A stretch of 64,000 nucleotides of DNA from Hymenobacter rigui (lineage in GTDB: Bacteria; Bacteroidota; Bacteroidia; Cytophagales; Hymenobacteraceae): positions 310,001-374,000 of the forward strand of contig NZ_RWIT01000002.1 of the NCBI RefSeq assembly GCF_003944715.1, written 5' to 3'. This document shows positions 30,582 to 39,548 of this stretch, one piece after another. Made by a program: the position numbers and the translations under genes. Position 1 is the first letter of the stretch, and the number at the start of each line of letters is the position of its first letter. Below the pieces are notes generated by a model. It did no database searches, had not been told where the DNA came from, and worked only from the letters and a program-made list of their open reading frames with translations.

Positions 30582-32258
30582 ATGCCAGCCTCACAGCACT
30601 ACCAAACCGATTCTCCACCATCTACCCGCAGGGCAATTCTATCAGCTTTTTTGGAACAGGTTTCCGTTTATAGGGTGCTCCTGACAGGAGTGCTTATAGG
30701 AAGTTGCTGGGTTCACTCGCTGGGACAAACGCCTGGCTTTGTTAAGCAATGGGACAAGACCTATGGCGGGGACCGAGCTGATGAACTGCATACCCTCATC
30801 CCTACCCAGGATGGTGGCTACCTGGCCGGAGGACAGTCCACGTCGAATGCATTTGGCACCCGTACGCAGGGCAGCCAGGGCCGTACCGATTACTGGCTGC
30901 TGAAGCTGGATGCCCAGGGTATGCCCCAGTGGGACCAGCGCTACGGTGGGGATGGATACGATGAAGCGTGGGCTCTGCTGCAAACCAGCGACGGCGGGTA
31001 CCTAATCGGCGGGGATTCGCGAAAAGAATCGATGGGAGGTGATAAAACCCAGCTTGGCTTCGGTGACTATGACTTCTGGGTAATCAAGACCTCTCCAACC
31101 GGGGTCAAGCAGTGGGATGTGACGCTGGGTACGGGCTCCCCGGAGCACCTGACCAACCTGGTGGAAACGCAGGACGGGGGATATTTACTCGCGGGAGAGT
31201 CCGATAACGCCTATGGAGTCTGGAAATTATCGGCGAACGGCCAGACCAACTGGATCCGCACCTATCGCGCCGGCTCAGGACTACGCTGGCCGGCCACCAA
31301 ATTGCAGACCGTGCAGCCGACCGCCGATGGGGGCTTTCTGTTGGCGGGCTCTGCGACCGGGGGCGTGTTCAATGACCGAACGCAGCCTGATCGGGGCGGC
31401 TACGATTACTGGATCGTGAAAATCGGGGCTTTGGGCCAGAAGGAATGGGACTGGGCCTACGGCGGACCGGGCGACGACGAACTGCGCTCCTGCCAGCCAA
31501 CTCCGGATGGCGGCTATCTGCTGGGCGGCACCACAAGCTCCGGTATCGGGGGCGATAAAACCCAGACCAGTCGGGGTAAGAAGGATCTGTGGCTGGTGAA
31601 GATAGATGCCGCCGGCACGCTGCAATGGGAGCGGCGGTTTGGCGGTCAGGAGGATGACATCATGGGGGCAACGCGCGTTATTCCGGGTGGCTATCTGGTG
31701 GGAGCCAGCTCTTGGTCACCGGTTTCCGGCGACAAAACGCAGCCCTGCTGGGGCTATGATGATTACTGGCTGTTGCAGCTCGACCTGCAGGGCCGTCTGG
31801 TGCGGGAACAGCGCTACGGCAGCACGTCATTGGACGCGTTGGAAGCCCTGGTGCTTACCCGGGACGGAGGCTGCCTACTGGGCGGCTGGTCCTACTCGTT
31901 CCGGTATGGGGACAAGAGCGAAGATAATATCGGGCAAGTGAATTTCTGGCTGGTAAAAATGGCTCCGTTTCTGCCGCTGTCCACCCTGAAGCCGACGCTG
32001 ACTGGTGAGGTACGGGTGGCCCCTAACCCCGCCCATGATCAGCTGCACTTTACAATACCGGCGCAGCCGACCATGCGCGTGGTTACCGTGGTGCTACTGG
32101 ATGCAGTCGGTCGGCAGGTGAAACAGGAGCAGTACACAGGCAATCTGGCCGCTACCAGTGCCACGCTGCCCGTGCGCGGCCTACCCGCCGGAGTATATTA
32201 CCTGCGGCTGGAAGCCCCGAACCAACTCATCGGGATGCAGCGCGTGCTGGTGCAGTAG
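30582..32258 (+). CDS. Secreted repeat protein with T9SS sorting domain
   Basis: A 558-residue protein. The hydrophobic segment at about residues 33-48 probably acts as a signal peptide after a long N-terminus. Residues about 55-460 contain about seven repeats of 55-60 residues built on a W-x-K-x-YGG motif and QDGGYLLAG, like beta-propeller repeat proteins of Bacteroidota. The last about 80 residues (VAPNPAHDQLHF, then LLDAVGRQV and LPAGVYYLRLE) form a Por-type C-terminal domain recognised by the type IX secretion system. It is therefore exported and probably surface-attached or secreted. Function unknown. Single gene; the upstream 230 bases hold no gene. Confidence 0.8.
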   Translation: MPASQHYQTDSPPSTRRAILSAFLEQVSVYRVLLTGVLIGSCWVHSLGQTPGFVKQWDKTYGGDRADELHTLIPTQDGGYLAGGQSTSNAFGTRTQGSQGRTDYWLLKLDAQGMPQWDQRYGGDGYDEAWALLQTSDGGYLIGGDSRKESMGGDKTQLGFGDYDFWVIKTSPTGVKQWDVTLGTGSPEHLTNLVETQDGGYLLAGESDNAYGVWKLSANGQTNWIRTYRAGSGLRWPATKLQTVQPTADGGFLLAGSATGGVFNDRTQPDRGGYDYWIVKIGALGQKEWDWAYGGPGDDELRSCQPTPDGGYLLGGTTSSGIGGDKTQTSRGKKDLWLVKIDAAGTLQWERRFGGQEDDIMGATRVIPGGYLVGASSWSPVSGDKTQPCWGYDDYWLLQLDLQGRLVREQRYGSTSLDALEALVLTRDGGCLLGGWSYSFRYGDKSEDNIGQVNFWLVKMAPFLPLSTLKPTLTGEVRVAPNPAHDQLHFTIPAQPTMRVVTVVLLDAVGRQVKQEQYTGNLAATSATLPVRGLPAGVYYLRLEAPNQLIGMQRVLVQ

Positions 32259-32288
32259 CACGCGCTGCGGGTGGCTGCGCGGCGCATA

Positions 32289-32765
32289 TCAGGGCTGCCG
32301 CTTGAAGTACATAGCAAACAGGTGATAGTAGGGAATACCCCGCTCTTGGCGCATCTCCAGTATCATCCTCTCATCGGATAGCTCCAGGATTCTATAGTTT
32401 TCCACCCAGTTCTGCAACGGCATCGTCATATGAACGCTGTCAATGGAGAGCTGGTTGGGCGTGTGTCGGTAGGTATAGGGGCCTGTAACAGCCGAATCCG
32501 GATACACTTCCAGCCAATGCATTACGTCCGGATTGGCAGAAAACGTCAGGTACCGGGTATCTTTATCGGCTACGTCATTTTTCCACTCACTCACCAGCTC
32601 ATCGGCCCGGGTGAAGGTGCGTTGCGAAACCTGTACCATTTTCCATGTGCCGACCAACTGCCCATCTAGGCGCGGCTTCGGCTCCGATTTTGGGGAAGCG
32701 GCGTCTTTGCCACAGCTCGCGAGCAGTAGTAAAGTGCCGGCAGCCAGGGTAAAAAATGCTTTCAT
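32289..32765 (-). CDS. Lipocalin-like lipoprotein
   Basis: A 158-residue lipoprotein with signal and lipobox LLASC (Cys18). The start MKAFFTLAAG is preferred over one 17 residues upstream, which lacks a signal. The mature protein begins with a polar linker and then LVGTWKMVQV, the opening strand of many bacterial lipocalin-like lipoproteins, followed by a short beta barrel. Convergent with the T9SS gene. Ligand unknown. Confidence 0.65.
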   Translation of the reverse strand: MKAFFTLAAGTLLLLASCGKDAASPKSEPKPRLDGQLVGTWKMVQVSQRTFTRADELVSEWKNDVADKDTRYLTFSANPDVMHWLEVYPDSAVTGPYTYRHTPNQLSIDSVHMTMPLQNWVENYRILELSDERMILEMRQERGIPYYHLFAMYFKRQP

Positions 32766-32902
32766 GTTAGCGTATAACTGGGGTAGCAGTATTGAGGACC
32801 GTAAAGGTAATGGCATAATGTTGTGAGTTCACTGAGTAAAACTAAAAAGCACATCCTATCCGGATACCCATTAAAGCTGATTAGATAGTAGCCGAATTAA
32901 GT

Positions 32903-32943
32903 AGAAACGGTCATACTGAATTTGCCGAAGCAGGACCGTTTCT
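32903..32943. repeat. REP-like palindrome 1
   Basis: AGAAACGGTC (32903-32912) and GACCGTTTCT (32934-32943) flank ATACTGAATTTGCCGAAGCAG. The CATACTGAATTTGCCGAAGC part fits the same loose consensus as the other REP-like elements of the window. Confidence 0.6.
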
Positions 32944-32962
32944 TAGCACTTTCTAGACAGCG

Positions 32963-33002
32963 TCATTAATTCATTTGGTCAGCGGATGAAATGAATTAAT
33001 GA
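32963..33002. repeat. Hairpin with 14-bp arms
   Basis: TCATTAATTCATTT (32963-32976) and its exact complement (32989-33002) with a 12-nt loop, AT-rich. Together with the REP-like repeat it fills the 350-base gap between the lipoprotein and the next gene. No U-run follows; it could be an operator. Confidence 0.6.
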
Positions 33003-33115
33003 GGATATGAAGAAATAACTCGTGTGGAATTTACCCTGCCAACAGGCCAGCCAAGCGTTTGGCTAACCAAGTCTCGTCTCCAATCTCCCGCGGCAATAAT
33101 CTCTTCCTGGCTACT

Positions 33116-33511
33116 GTGAAAGCTCCCCAACCGGAATTACTCTTCATCTACAACGCCAATGGCGGCTGGCTGAACGGGGTGCTGGATACCCTGCACAAAA
33201 CCCTCTCGCCGGCCACCTACCCCTGCTCGCTGTGCGCCATCACCTACGGTGCGCGCACCATGTACCCCGAGTGGCGCGAGTTTCTGCAGCAACTGCCGGC
33301 CCGGACCCAATTCCTGCACCGCGACGAGCTGCAGCAACTGCCGGAACTGGCTCAGGAACCATTACCCGCTATTTTCTGGCGCGCCTCAGAGCTGGAACCC
33401 TGGCAGGCATTTTTATCGGCTACGCAACTTAAACCGCTCGATTTGCCTGGCGTGATACGAGCCGTGGAAACCCGGCTGCGGGAAACCAACCAGCCGGCCA
33501 GCGGGTTGTAG
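33116..33511 (+). CDS. Conserved-looking hypothetical protein
   Basis: A 131-residue soluble protein. The GTG at 33116 (MKAPQPELLFIYNANGG) is preferred as the protein-like sequence begins there; a TTG at 33059 would add 19 residues. It begins with a strand FIYNANGGWLNG and has a CSLC motif near residue 37, suggesting a metal-binding or thioredoxin-like alpha/beta domain, but no family is recognised. The stop is 54 bases before mtaB on the same strand, with an mtaB promoter box between. Confidence 0.5.
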   Translation: MKAPQPELLFIYNANGGWLNGVLDTLHKTLSPATYPCSLCAITYGARTMYPEWREFLQQLPARTQFLHRDELQQLPELAQEPLPAIFWRASELEPWQAFLSATQLKPLDLPGVIRAVETRLRETNQPASGL

Positions 33512-33547
33512 CTGCCGCCGCGTACCGGAAACCCGCAACTTCCGCTG

Positions 33548-33555
33548 TATCTTTG
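33548..33555 (+). promoter_or_regulatory. mtaB -7 box
   Basis: TATCTTTG matches TAnnTTTG and ends 10 bases before the ATG at 33566. No clear TTG at the expected upstream distance was found. Confidence 0.5.
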
Positions 33556-33565
33556 CGGCCTTGTT

Positions 33566-34912
33566 ATGGAAATGGAAACCAGAAAAGTCGCCTTTTACAC
33601 GTTGGGCTGCAAGCTCAACTTCTCCGAAACCTCCGCTATTGGCCGGCAGTTTGAGGAGCACGGCTTCGTAAAAGCGGCCTTTGAGGACGCGGCCGATATC
33701 TACGTTATCAATACCTGCTCCGTGACGGACCACGCCGACCGCAAGTGCCGGAAAGTGGTAAAGGAAGCCCTGAAGCACAACCCCGAGGCCTTCGTGGCCA
33801 TTGTGGGCTGCTACGCCCAACTTAAGCCCCAGGAAATTGCTGAAATTCCGGGCGTGCACGCCGTGCTGGGGGCCGCCGAGAAATTTCAACTGGTTGAAAC
33901 GCTGGCGGGCTTTCAAAAGCCCGCAGCGGGTCAGCCGGGCCAGGTGTTTGCGTCACCCATCTCCGAAGCCACCGAGTTTCACGCGGCCCATAGCTACGGT
34001 GACCGGACGCGCACCTTCCTAAAAGTACAGGACGGCTGTGACTACTCCTGCTCCTTCTGCACCATTCCCCTGGCCCGGGGCAAGAGCCGCTCGGGCTCGG
34101 TGCAGAGCGTGGTAGAACGGGTGCAGAAGCTGGCCGAAACCGGCGTGAAGGAGATTGTGCTGACGGGCGTCAACCTCGGTGATTTTGGCTTGCAGGGCCC
34201 CGAGCGGGAGCGGAAGGAAAACTTCTTCGACCTAGTGCGGGCTTTGGATGAAGTGGAAGGCATCGAGCGGTTTCGCATCAGCAGCTGCGAACCGAACCTG
34301 CTCTCTGATGAAATTATTCGTTTCGTGGCGCAGTCGAAGCGGTTTATGCCCCACTTCCACATTCCCCTGCAGTCGGGCTCCAACAAGATTCTGGGCCTGA
34401 TGCGCCGCCGCTACCGCCGCGAGCTGTACCAGGAGCGCGTGGCCCTCATTAAAGAGGTGATGCCCCACGCCTGCATCGGGGTGGACGTTATTGTGGGCTT
34501 TCCCGGCGAAACCGAGGCCGATTTCCTGGAAACCTATCAATTTCTGAACGAGCTGGACGTGAGCTACCTGCACGTATTTCCGTACTCGGAGCGCGAAAAT
34601 ACACTGGCGCCCACGCTGCCAGGCCGCGTACAGGACCGCCACCGCCACGAGCGTACCACTCAGCTGCGCAGCCTCTCCGAAAAGAAAAAGCGCTATTTCT
34701 ACGAGCAGCACACTGGCCAGGAAACGCAGGTTCTCTTTGAGGATGACGTAACGAACGGCCAGATGGAAGGCTTCACGCCCAACTACATCCGTGTAACGGC
34801 CAAGTACGATCCGCTGTTGGTAGGCGAACTGAAACGCCTGCGCCTGACCGCCGTGAATCCACAGAACCTGATGGAAGCAGAAGAGGTAGGTATAGAAGTA
34901 TTACACCACTAG
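33566..34912 (+). CDS. mtaB: tRNA (t6A37) methylthiotransferase MtaB
   Basis: A 448-residue radical-SAM enzyme that adds a methylthio group to t6A37 of tRNAs reading ANN codons, making ms2t6A. The N-terminal UPF0004 domain shows YTLGCKLNFSET, NTCSVTD and GCYAQ, whose three cysteines bind one iron-sulfur cluster. The radical-SAM motif is C-x3-C-x2-C in DYSCSFCTIP. ISSCEPNL, HIPLQSGS and VIVGFPGET are typical of the family, and a TRAM domain closes the protein. The separate CKLN rather than CQMN motif distinguishes it from MiaB, also present at 51739. Confidence 0.92.
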   Translation: MEMETRKVAFYTLGCKLNFSETSAIGRQFEEHGFVKAAFEDAADIYVINTCSVTDHADRKCRKVVKEALKHNPEAFVAIVGCYAQLKPQEIAEIPGVHAVLGAAEKFQLVETLAGFQKPAAGQPGQVFASPISEATEFHAAHSYGDRTRTFLKVQDGCDYSCSFCTIPLARGKSRSGSVQSVVERVQKLAETGVKEIVLTGVNLGDFGLQGPERERKENFFDLVRALDEVEGIERFRISSCEPNLLSDEIIRFVAQSKRFMPHFHIPLQSGSNKILGLMRRRYRRELYQERVALIKEVMPHACIGVDVIVGFPGETEADFLETYQFLNELDVSYLHVFPYSERENTLAPTLPGRVQDRHRHERTTQLRSLSEKKKRYFYEQHTGQETQVLFEDDVTNGQMEGFTPNYIRVTAKYDPLLVGELKRLRLTAVNPQNLMEAEEVGIEVLHH

Positions 34913-34915
34913 GCA

Positions 34916-34977
34916 TATTATACAAATGGAAAAGACCCGAAAGATTAATCTTTCGGGTCTTTTCCATTTGTATAATA
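34916..34977. terminator. 62-bp perfect palindromic terminator
   Basis: 31 consecutive base pairs without loop, centred between 34946 and 34947. The core AAAAGACCCGAAAG is followed by AT-rich arms, giving T-rich runs on both strands. It fills the space between convergent mtaB and the XRE-type gene. The palindrome starts 3 bases after the mtaB stop and ends 1 base before the other stop. Confidence 0.9.
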
Positions 34978-34978
34978 C

Positions 34979-35620
34979 CTACTTTGCTAGTTGCCGCTGC
35001 ATCAGGTCCATCATCTGCTGCATCAGCCGCTGCTGCTCCTGCATGTGCTGATTGCGAAGCTCTGCCAGAGCCAGCTGGTGGGCCATCTGCTGCGTGTATA
35101 ATGCCGTTTGCCAAGCTCCCGCATCCGATACAGGCGGAGCAGCAACCACGGGGATAGATGCGGCAGCCGGCTCGGAAATTGAAGATGACGCAGCTGATAG
35201 CGGAGCGCTTGTCTGCGCGGCCGGCGTAGGCAACGGCGCGGGCTCAAGCGCCGTTGCCGGAACTGCGGGTGTTTGCGGGGCAGGCTCGGCAGGGGCTTCC
35301 ACAGCGGGCGCTACCGGGGCAGTGGCTGAGGAAGTCGGCGTGGCTGGCGTAGTAGCTTCTGGTGCTTTGGCAGAGGAAGAAACAGACTCAGTAGAATTCC
35401 ACATGGTGCCTTCACCCTGCATCAACCAGTCTTTTGATACATTTGGATACACTTCAAATATCTTACACAAAAGGTCAAAACCCGGTTTATTCCGCTCTTC
35501 AACCAAATGTTGAATAACGGTAGCTGTCTTATCCAGGGAAATTGCGAAGGCATTCTTACTCAACCCTAATTGCTGAATGAGCTGTGCAATACGCTGTCCT
35601 ACGGTTGATGATTCATTCAT
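34979..35620 (-). CDS. XRE-type DNA-binding protein with Pro/Ala-rich linker and Gln-rich coil
   Basis: A 213-residue protein starting MNESSTVGQRIAQLI; an upstream frame would add 14 residues from the promoter region. Residues about 6-62 are an XRE-like helix-turn-helix (IQQLGLSKNAFAISLDKTAT, then PGFDLLCKIFEVYP, ending VSKDWLMQGEG). Residues about 70-165 are an Ala/Pro/Ser/Thr-rich disordered linker. The last 50 residues are a Gln/Met-rich coiled coil (MQEQQRLMQQMMDLM), probably for oligomerisation. The related N-terminal form is common in Bacteroidota phage-like and host regulators. Two direct repeats flank its TACATTTG box, consistent with autoregulation. Confidence 0.75.
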   Translation of the reverse strand: MNESSTVGQRIAQLIQQLGLSKNAFAISLDKTATVIQHLVEERNKPGFDLLCKIFEVYPNVSKDWLMQGEGTMWNSTESVSSSAKAPEATTPATPTSSATAPVAPAVEAPAEPAPQTPAVPATALEPAPLPTPAAQTSAPLSAASSSISEPAAASIPVVAAPPVSDAGAWQTALYTQQMAHQLALAELRNQHMQEQQRLMQQMMDLMQRQLAK

Positions 35621-35622
35621 AT

Positions 35623-35673
35623 CCAAATGATTATTTATGCAAATGTATACAAAAACAGCCAAATGAATTATTT
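35623..35673 (-). promoter_or_regulatory. Promoter and candidate operators of the XRE-type gene
   Basis: On the minus strand TACATTTG (complement of 35640-35647) is a good -7 box 20 bases before the ATG. It is flanked by two near-identical direct repeats, CCAAATGATTATTT (35623-35636) and CCAAATGAATTATTT (35659-35673), 36 bases apart (about 3.4 helical turns). Confidence 0.6.
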
Positions 35674-36003
35674 GCTCCTCTCATTAGACCAACTCTGCTG
35701 ACATCCGCTTCTGCAAAACTGCTTGGCGCTACAATCAGTGAGCAAAAGCGTACTACTACCCCAGCAGCCTTCAGAGTACCGCGCAATCCCGAGCGCACTA
35801 CCGTGCGAAGTGCCGACTGACGTGTGCGGATAAAATAATGAGCGCTCCGCTTGGTATACCTGCTTCCAGCGTAGCTCCGCTCTGCCCGAAGCAATTCAGA
35901 TTTCAGGGCCTCTTACCCTACCAGCTTGTGACCTTCTGAGACTGAACTACTAACACCACGCATTATAAACCAACGTCAGCGCGACTTAAGATTTGGTTAG
36001 GCT

Positions 36004-36148
36004 GTGTCTGAAAAGTAGGGTCTGATCTGCTGACGGTCATGCTGAGCTTGTTGAAGCATCTCTACCGCTTCGTTGAAATGTTGCTGTCACGAAGCGGCAG
36101 AGATGCTTCAACAAGCTCAGCATGACCGTTTGAGAGTTTTCAGACACA
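36004..36148. mobile_element. MITE-like nested inverted repeat (145 bp)
   Basis: Outer arms TGTGTCTGAAAA (36004-36015) and its exact complement (36137-36148). Inner arms of 41 bp (36033-36073 and 36089-36129) have one mismatch and contain the sequence TCATGCTGAGCTTGTTGAAG. The outer ends resemble terminal inverted repeats of IS5-type transposons. No coding capacity and no clear target duplication. It could be a non-autonomous element, or a REP-like unit inside two short repeats. Confidence 0.6.
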
Positions 36149-36226
36149 ATCTAGTGTACCCCTCGCCAAACCACAGGTATGTCTCCTGCTGTAATTAGGT
36201 GCAGAAGGTGCTCAGGATTGTCAGTT

Positions 36227-36640
36227 TTAGGTAGCTGATAAAGTTGGCGGTGGGCCAGCTCCGGGATACACAGGAAAAGATTCAGCGGCAGTTCCCAGGC
36301 CAGCTGGATCGTGCTGGAACAGCACCTGGACCAACGAATCGAGGTGTGGTTCAGACTCCTGCCGGGCCGTATCCAGATTGGAAATGCGGGCGTGCAGTAG
36401 CGCGCGGTGCTGATGCGCTGGCAGTGACTGATCGGAGCTGATTTTTATCGGCCCGGTTGCGCTGTCGGCGGAACCTCAGCGTGAGCAGAGGACCGAATCC
36501 GGGGAGCGGTTGAGGGCTGGTTTAGCGCCTGGCCCGAAGGCAGGAATGTAGGTTGCTGAACGGCTGTCAGTCGAATACACAACCACTTTCCGGTACAGGG
36601 AATGAGCGGCAGCAAATGCGTCCAGACCTACCTCTCTCCT
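36227..36640 (-). pseudogene. Possible decayed gene fragment
   Basis: Minus-strand frames here look partly protein-like: one stretch reads ARQESEPHLDSLVQVLFQHDP, another FAAAHSLYRKVVVYSTDSR, in different frames with stops between. No intact gene is present. The region 35674-36647 (about 970 bases) otherwise holds only the MITE-like repeat. A remnant of a short unknown gene is possible but weakly supported. Confidence 0.25.
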
Positions 36641-36647
36641 ATTGCTT

Positions 36648-37886
36648 CTATTCAAACCGCAACGACTCGATGGGGTCGAGGGCGGCGGCTTTGCTGGCGG
36701 GGTAATACCCCGATGCCAGGCCCACCGATACGCATATCACCAGCCCGATTATCATCCAGAGCCAGGGCACAATGAAGCCGCCGCTGCCCACGAACAACGA
36801 TACGCCGTTGCCCATGGCTACGCCCAGCAGAATGCCCAGCGTGCCGCCCAGCACGCAAATCACAATGGCCTCGATGAGGAACTGCTGGCGGATTTGCAGG
36901 GCCGTAGCCCCCAGGGCTTTCCGAATCCCAATTTCCCGGGTCCGCTCCGTTACCGACACCATCATAATGTTCATGAGGGCAATACTGGCTCCGAGCAGCG
37001 TGATGAAGCCCACCAGAAAGCCGCCCATTTTGAGGTTTCCCGATAAGGAATCCAGCTTGCCGGCCAAAGAATCGGAGCGTTCCAGCTCAAAGCTGTCCTC
37101 CTGGCCCAACTGGTCGTGGCGCACGGCGCGCATAATGCGGGTAGCCTCGCCGGTGAGGTAAGTAAGCTGTACAGGGTCGAGGGTGGCCGTTTTGACGTCG
37201 TAGGTAAGGGCGCGCTGCCGGGGCATCTGGTTGCCGGTTTCCAGCGGAATCAGCAGTAGCCGGTCGGCCCCGCTGCCACCCATACTGCTGCCGCTTTTCT
37301 CCAGCTCCCCCACCACCAGAAAGCGGCGGCCCAGCATGTACACATACTTATCGAGGGGGCTCTGGTTGGGGAACAGTTTGTCTTTGATTTCAGCACCTAC
37401 AATGACTACGTTGGTCCCGTTATCCAGCTCGGCCGGCGAGAAGGAGCGGCCGCCCTTCAGGTTGTAGTTCTGAATCATGAGGTAGTTTTCGTCGCCGGCC
37501 ACTACCTGCATATTGGGGTTGCTTTTCACCCCGTTGGCTTTCACCTCCACGGCTCCCGCAATAAACGCCGAAAGGCCTACCTTGGCCTCCTCGCCCAGCT
37601 GCGCTTTATACTGTCGGGCCTGCAGATAGGTCAGTGCCGGGTAGGTTTTGTTCTGCACGCCCCCGCGCCGCATCCGGTTGGAGTAGCCTTTCGCTTTGAT
37701 TTCAAAGGAATTGGCTCCCAAACTGGCAAACGTGGAGTTCAGCGAGGCCTTCATGGCATCAATGGCCGTGAGAATCCCCACCAGCGACATAATGCCGATA
37801 CTCACGATAAGCGCCGTGAGAATGGTACGCAGCAGATTGCTGTGGATGGAACGAAACGCCTCTTTGATGTTTTCCAGCAAGTGCAT
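36648..37886 (-). CDS. MacB-like ABC transporter permease
   Basis: A 412-residue membrane protein; ATG 37886 (MHLLENIKEAF) is preferred over one five codons upstream. It has one N-terminal span (about 22-44), a large periplasmic MacB_PCD-type domain (about 45-270) with the segment NMQVVAGDENYL, and three C-terminal spans of the FtsX domain (about 285-405), including the coupling segment VTERTREIGIRKALGA. Such permeases work with an ATPase partner in lipid or peptide efflux and lipoprotein transport. No ATPase gene is adjacent in this window, so the partner is elsewhere. Single gene. Confidence 0.88.
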   Translation of the reverse strand: MHLLENIKEAFRSIHSNLLRTILTALIVSIGIMSLVGILTAIDAMKASLNSTFASLGANSFEIKAKGYSNRMRRGGVQNKTYPALTYLQARQYKAQLGEEAKVGLSAFIAGAVEVKANGVKSNPNMQVVAGDENYLMIQNYNLKGGRSFSPAELDNGTNVVIVGAEIKDKLFPNQSPLDKYVYMLGRRFLVVGELEKSGSSMGGSGADRLLLIPLETGNQMPRQRALTYDVKTATLDPVQLTYLTGEATRIMRAVRHDQLGQEDSFELERSDSLAGKLDSLSGNLKMGGFLVGFITLLGASIALMNIMMVSVTERTREIGIRKALGATALQIRQQFLIEAIVICVLGGTLGILLGVAMGNGVSLFVGSGGFIVPWLWMIIGLVICVSVGLASGYYPASKAAALDPIESLRFE

Positions 37887-38025
37887 AACGGGGGCAGTCA
37901 ACTACGGACGCGGATGGGACCTACCGGAAATGCTGGAAACCCTGCATCGGGCGCGCAACCACCAACGGCCGGTTCCGCAAGGTAACGGGTTTTCCATGAA
38001 ACTCCCACCCGGATTTCTTACCTTG

Positions 38026-38055
38026 AATCACGGATTTAGATGGATTAATCGGATT
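38026..38055 (+). repeat. Dispersed 30-bp repeat, copy 1
   Basis: AATCACGGATTTAGATGGATTAATCGGATT type sequence, 26 of 30 bases identical to the reverse complement of 59685-59714. It lies in the 243-base gap before the 38130 gene. Confidence 0.55.
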
Positions 38056-38129
38056 GTTCGGATTCCAACGGCTGACGCTGTTTTACTCCGGTCCGGTTTG
38101 CCGGTCTGCCGCCTGACTTTCGCCCACGT

Positions 38130-39407
38130 ATGAAGTTTCCCCGCCTTTTTGCTTTCCTGACGCTCCTGGCTGCCGGCCTCGCGCAGCCGCTCGGTGCCTG
38201 GGCCAACCACATCCTCATCCCGATGGATAACACCCAGAAGGAACACCTGAAAGCCTACGGGGCGGCCTATTGGCTGCTGGGCAAGCAGGTGGAGGTGGAC
38301 TGGCTGCTGAACTACCGCGGCGGTGCGTTTGCCTTTGATGTAGTGGCCGGGGCCGAGAATGAGCTGGCCGTGCGGGGCGTCACGTACCAGGTAATTTCCG
38401 AGGCTCAGTACACCAGTGTTCTGTCGGAAATAGCCGACCCCAACGCCAACATGGACGTGATGAAGCTGGAGAAGGTGCCCAAAATTGCGGTGTACACGCC
38501 TAAAGGCAAGCAGCCCTGGGACGACGCCGTGACAATGGTGCTTACCTACGCCGAAATTCCCTACACCCAGATTTACGACGACGAAGTGCTGCGCGGCGAC
38601 CTGCCCAAGTACGACTGGCTGCATCTGCACCACGAGGACTTTACGGGGCAATACGGCAAATTCTACGCGACGTACCGCTCCCGCCCCTGGTACCAGCAGC
38701 AGCAGCGCGACGCCGAAGCCGCCGCCAAGCGCAATGGGTTTACCAAAGTCAGCCAGATGAAAGCCGCCGTAACGGTGAAAATGCAGGAGTTCATTGCCGG
38801 CGGGGGCTTCCTGTTTGCCATGTGCTCCGCCACCGACTCCTACGACATTGCCCTGGCCGGGCTGGGCGTGGACATGGTGGAAACCATGTACGATGGAGAC
38901 CCCGCCGACCCTGCCGCCCAATCCAAGCTCAACTTCAACCGCACGCTGGCTTTTCAGAACTTTCAGCTGCGCATGAACCCCTACGAGTACGAGTACAGCA
39001 ACATCGACATGGACCCACGCGAGCGGGGCGTGTACGAAGACAACGACTACTTTCAGCTGTTCACCTTCTCGGCCAAGTACGACCCCGTACCGACCATGCT
39101 CACCCAGAACCACGAGCGTACCGTGCACGGCTTTATGGGTCAGACCACGGCTTTCCGCAAGCAGCTGATTAAGCCGGACGTGGTAGTGATGGGCGACAAC
39201 AAGGCCTCCGGAGAGGTGCGTTACATGCACGGCACGCTGGGCAAAGGCACCTGGACGTTCTATGGCGGCCACGACCCGGAGGACTATCAGCACCTGGTGG
39301 AAGAGGAACCGACGGACCTTTCCCTGCATCCCAATTCCCCCGGCTACCGCCTGATTTTGAACAACATCCTGTTTCCGGCAGCTAAAAAGAAGAAGCAGAA
39401 AACCTAA
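38130..39407 (+). CDS. Secreted conserved protein (often labelled asparagine synthetase B-like)
   Basis: A 425-residue protein with a signal peptide (MKFPRLFAFLTLLAAGLAQPLGAWA). The mature part has YTPKGKQPWDDAVTMVLTYA, AMCSATDSYDIALAG and TWTFYGGHDPEDYQH, resembling ThuA/glutamine-amidotransferase-like folds with a nucleophile-type Cys in MCSATD. Related Cytophagales proteins carry the legacy name asparagine synthetase B, but the AsnB glutaminase and synthetase domains are not visible. Role unknown. A hairpin follows the stop. Confidence 0.6.
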   Translation: MKFPRLFAFLTLLAAGLAQPLGAWANHILIPMDNTQKEHLKAYGAAYWLLGKQVEVDWLLNYRGGAFAFDVVAGAENELAVRGVTYQVISEAQYTSVLSEIADPNANMDVMKLEKVPKIAVYTPKGKQPWDDAVTMVLTYAEIPYTQIYDDEVLRGDLPKYDWLHLHHEDFTGQYGKFYATYRSRPWYQQQQRDAEAAAKRNGFTKVSQMKAAVTVKMQEFIAGGGFLFAMCSATDSYDIALAGLGVDMVETMYDGDPADPAAQSKLNFNRTLAFQNFQLRMNPYEYEYSNIDMDPRERGVYEDNDYFQLFTFSAKYDPVPTMLTQNHERTVHGFMGQTTAFRKQLIKPDVVVMGDNKASGEVRYMHGTLGKGTWTFYGGHDPEDYQHLVEEEPTDLSLHPNSPGYRLILNNILFPAAKKKKQKT

Positions 39408-39443
39408 CCCCTGACGGCTTCTCTCCCACGCTTTGCGTGTAGG

Positions 39444-39478
39444 CACATTCCTGTATGCCAGTGGCGTACAGGAATGTG
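39444..39478 (+). terminator. Hairpin after the 38130 gene
   Basis: CACATTCCTGTA (39444-39455) and its exact complement (39467-39478), 11-nt loop, followed by TATTTC. It lies 37 bases after the stop. A weak U-run makes terminator function probable but not certain. Confidence 0.6.
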
Positions 39479-39548
39479 TATTTCATGGGGTTAGGGTATC
39501 CGTCAACTTCCCGGCCTCGTTTGTATACAACACCCTCGATTTGCCGCT

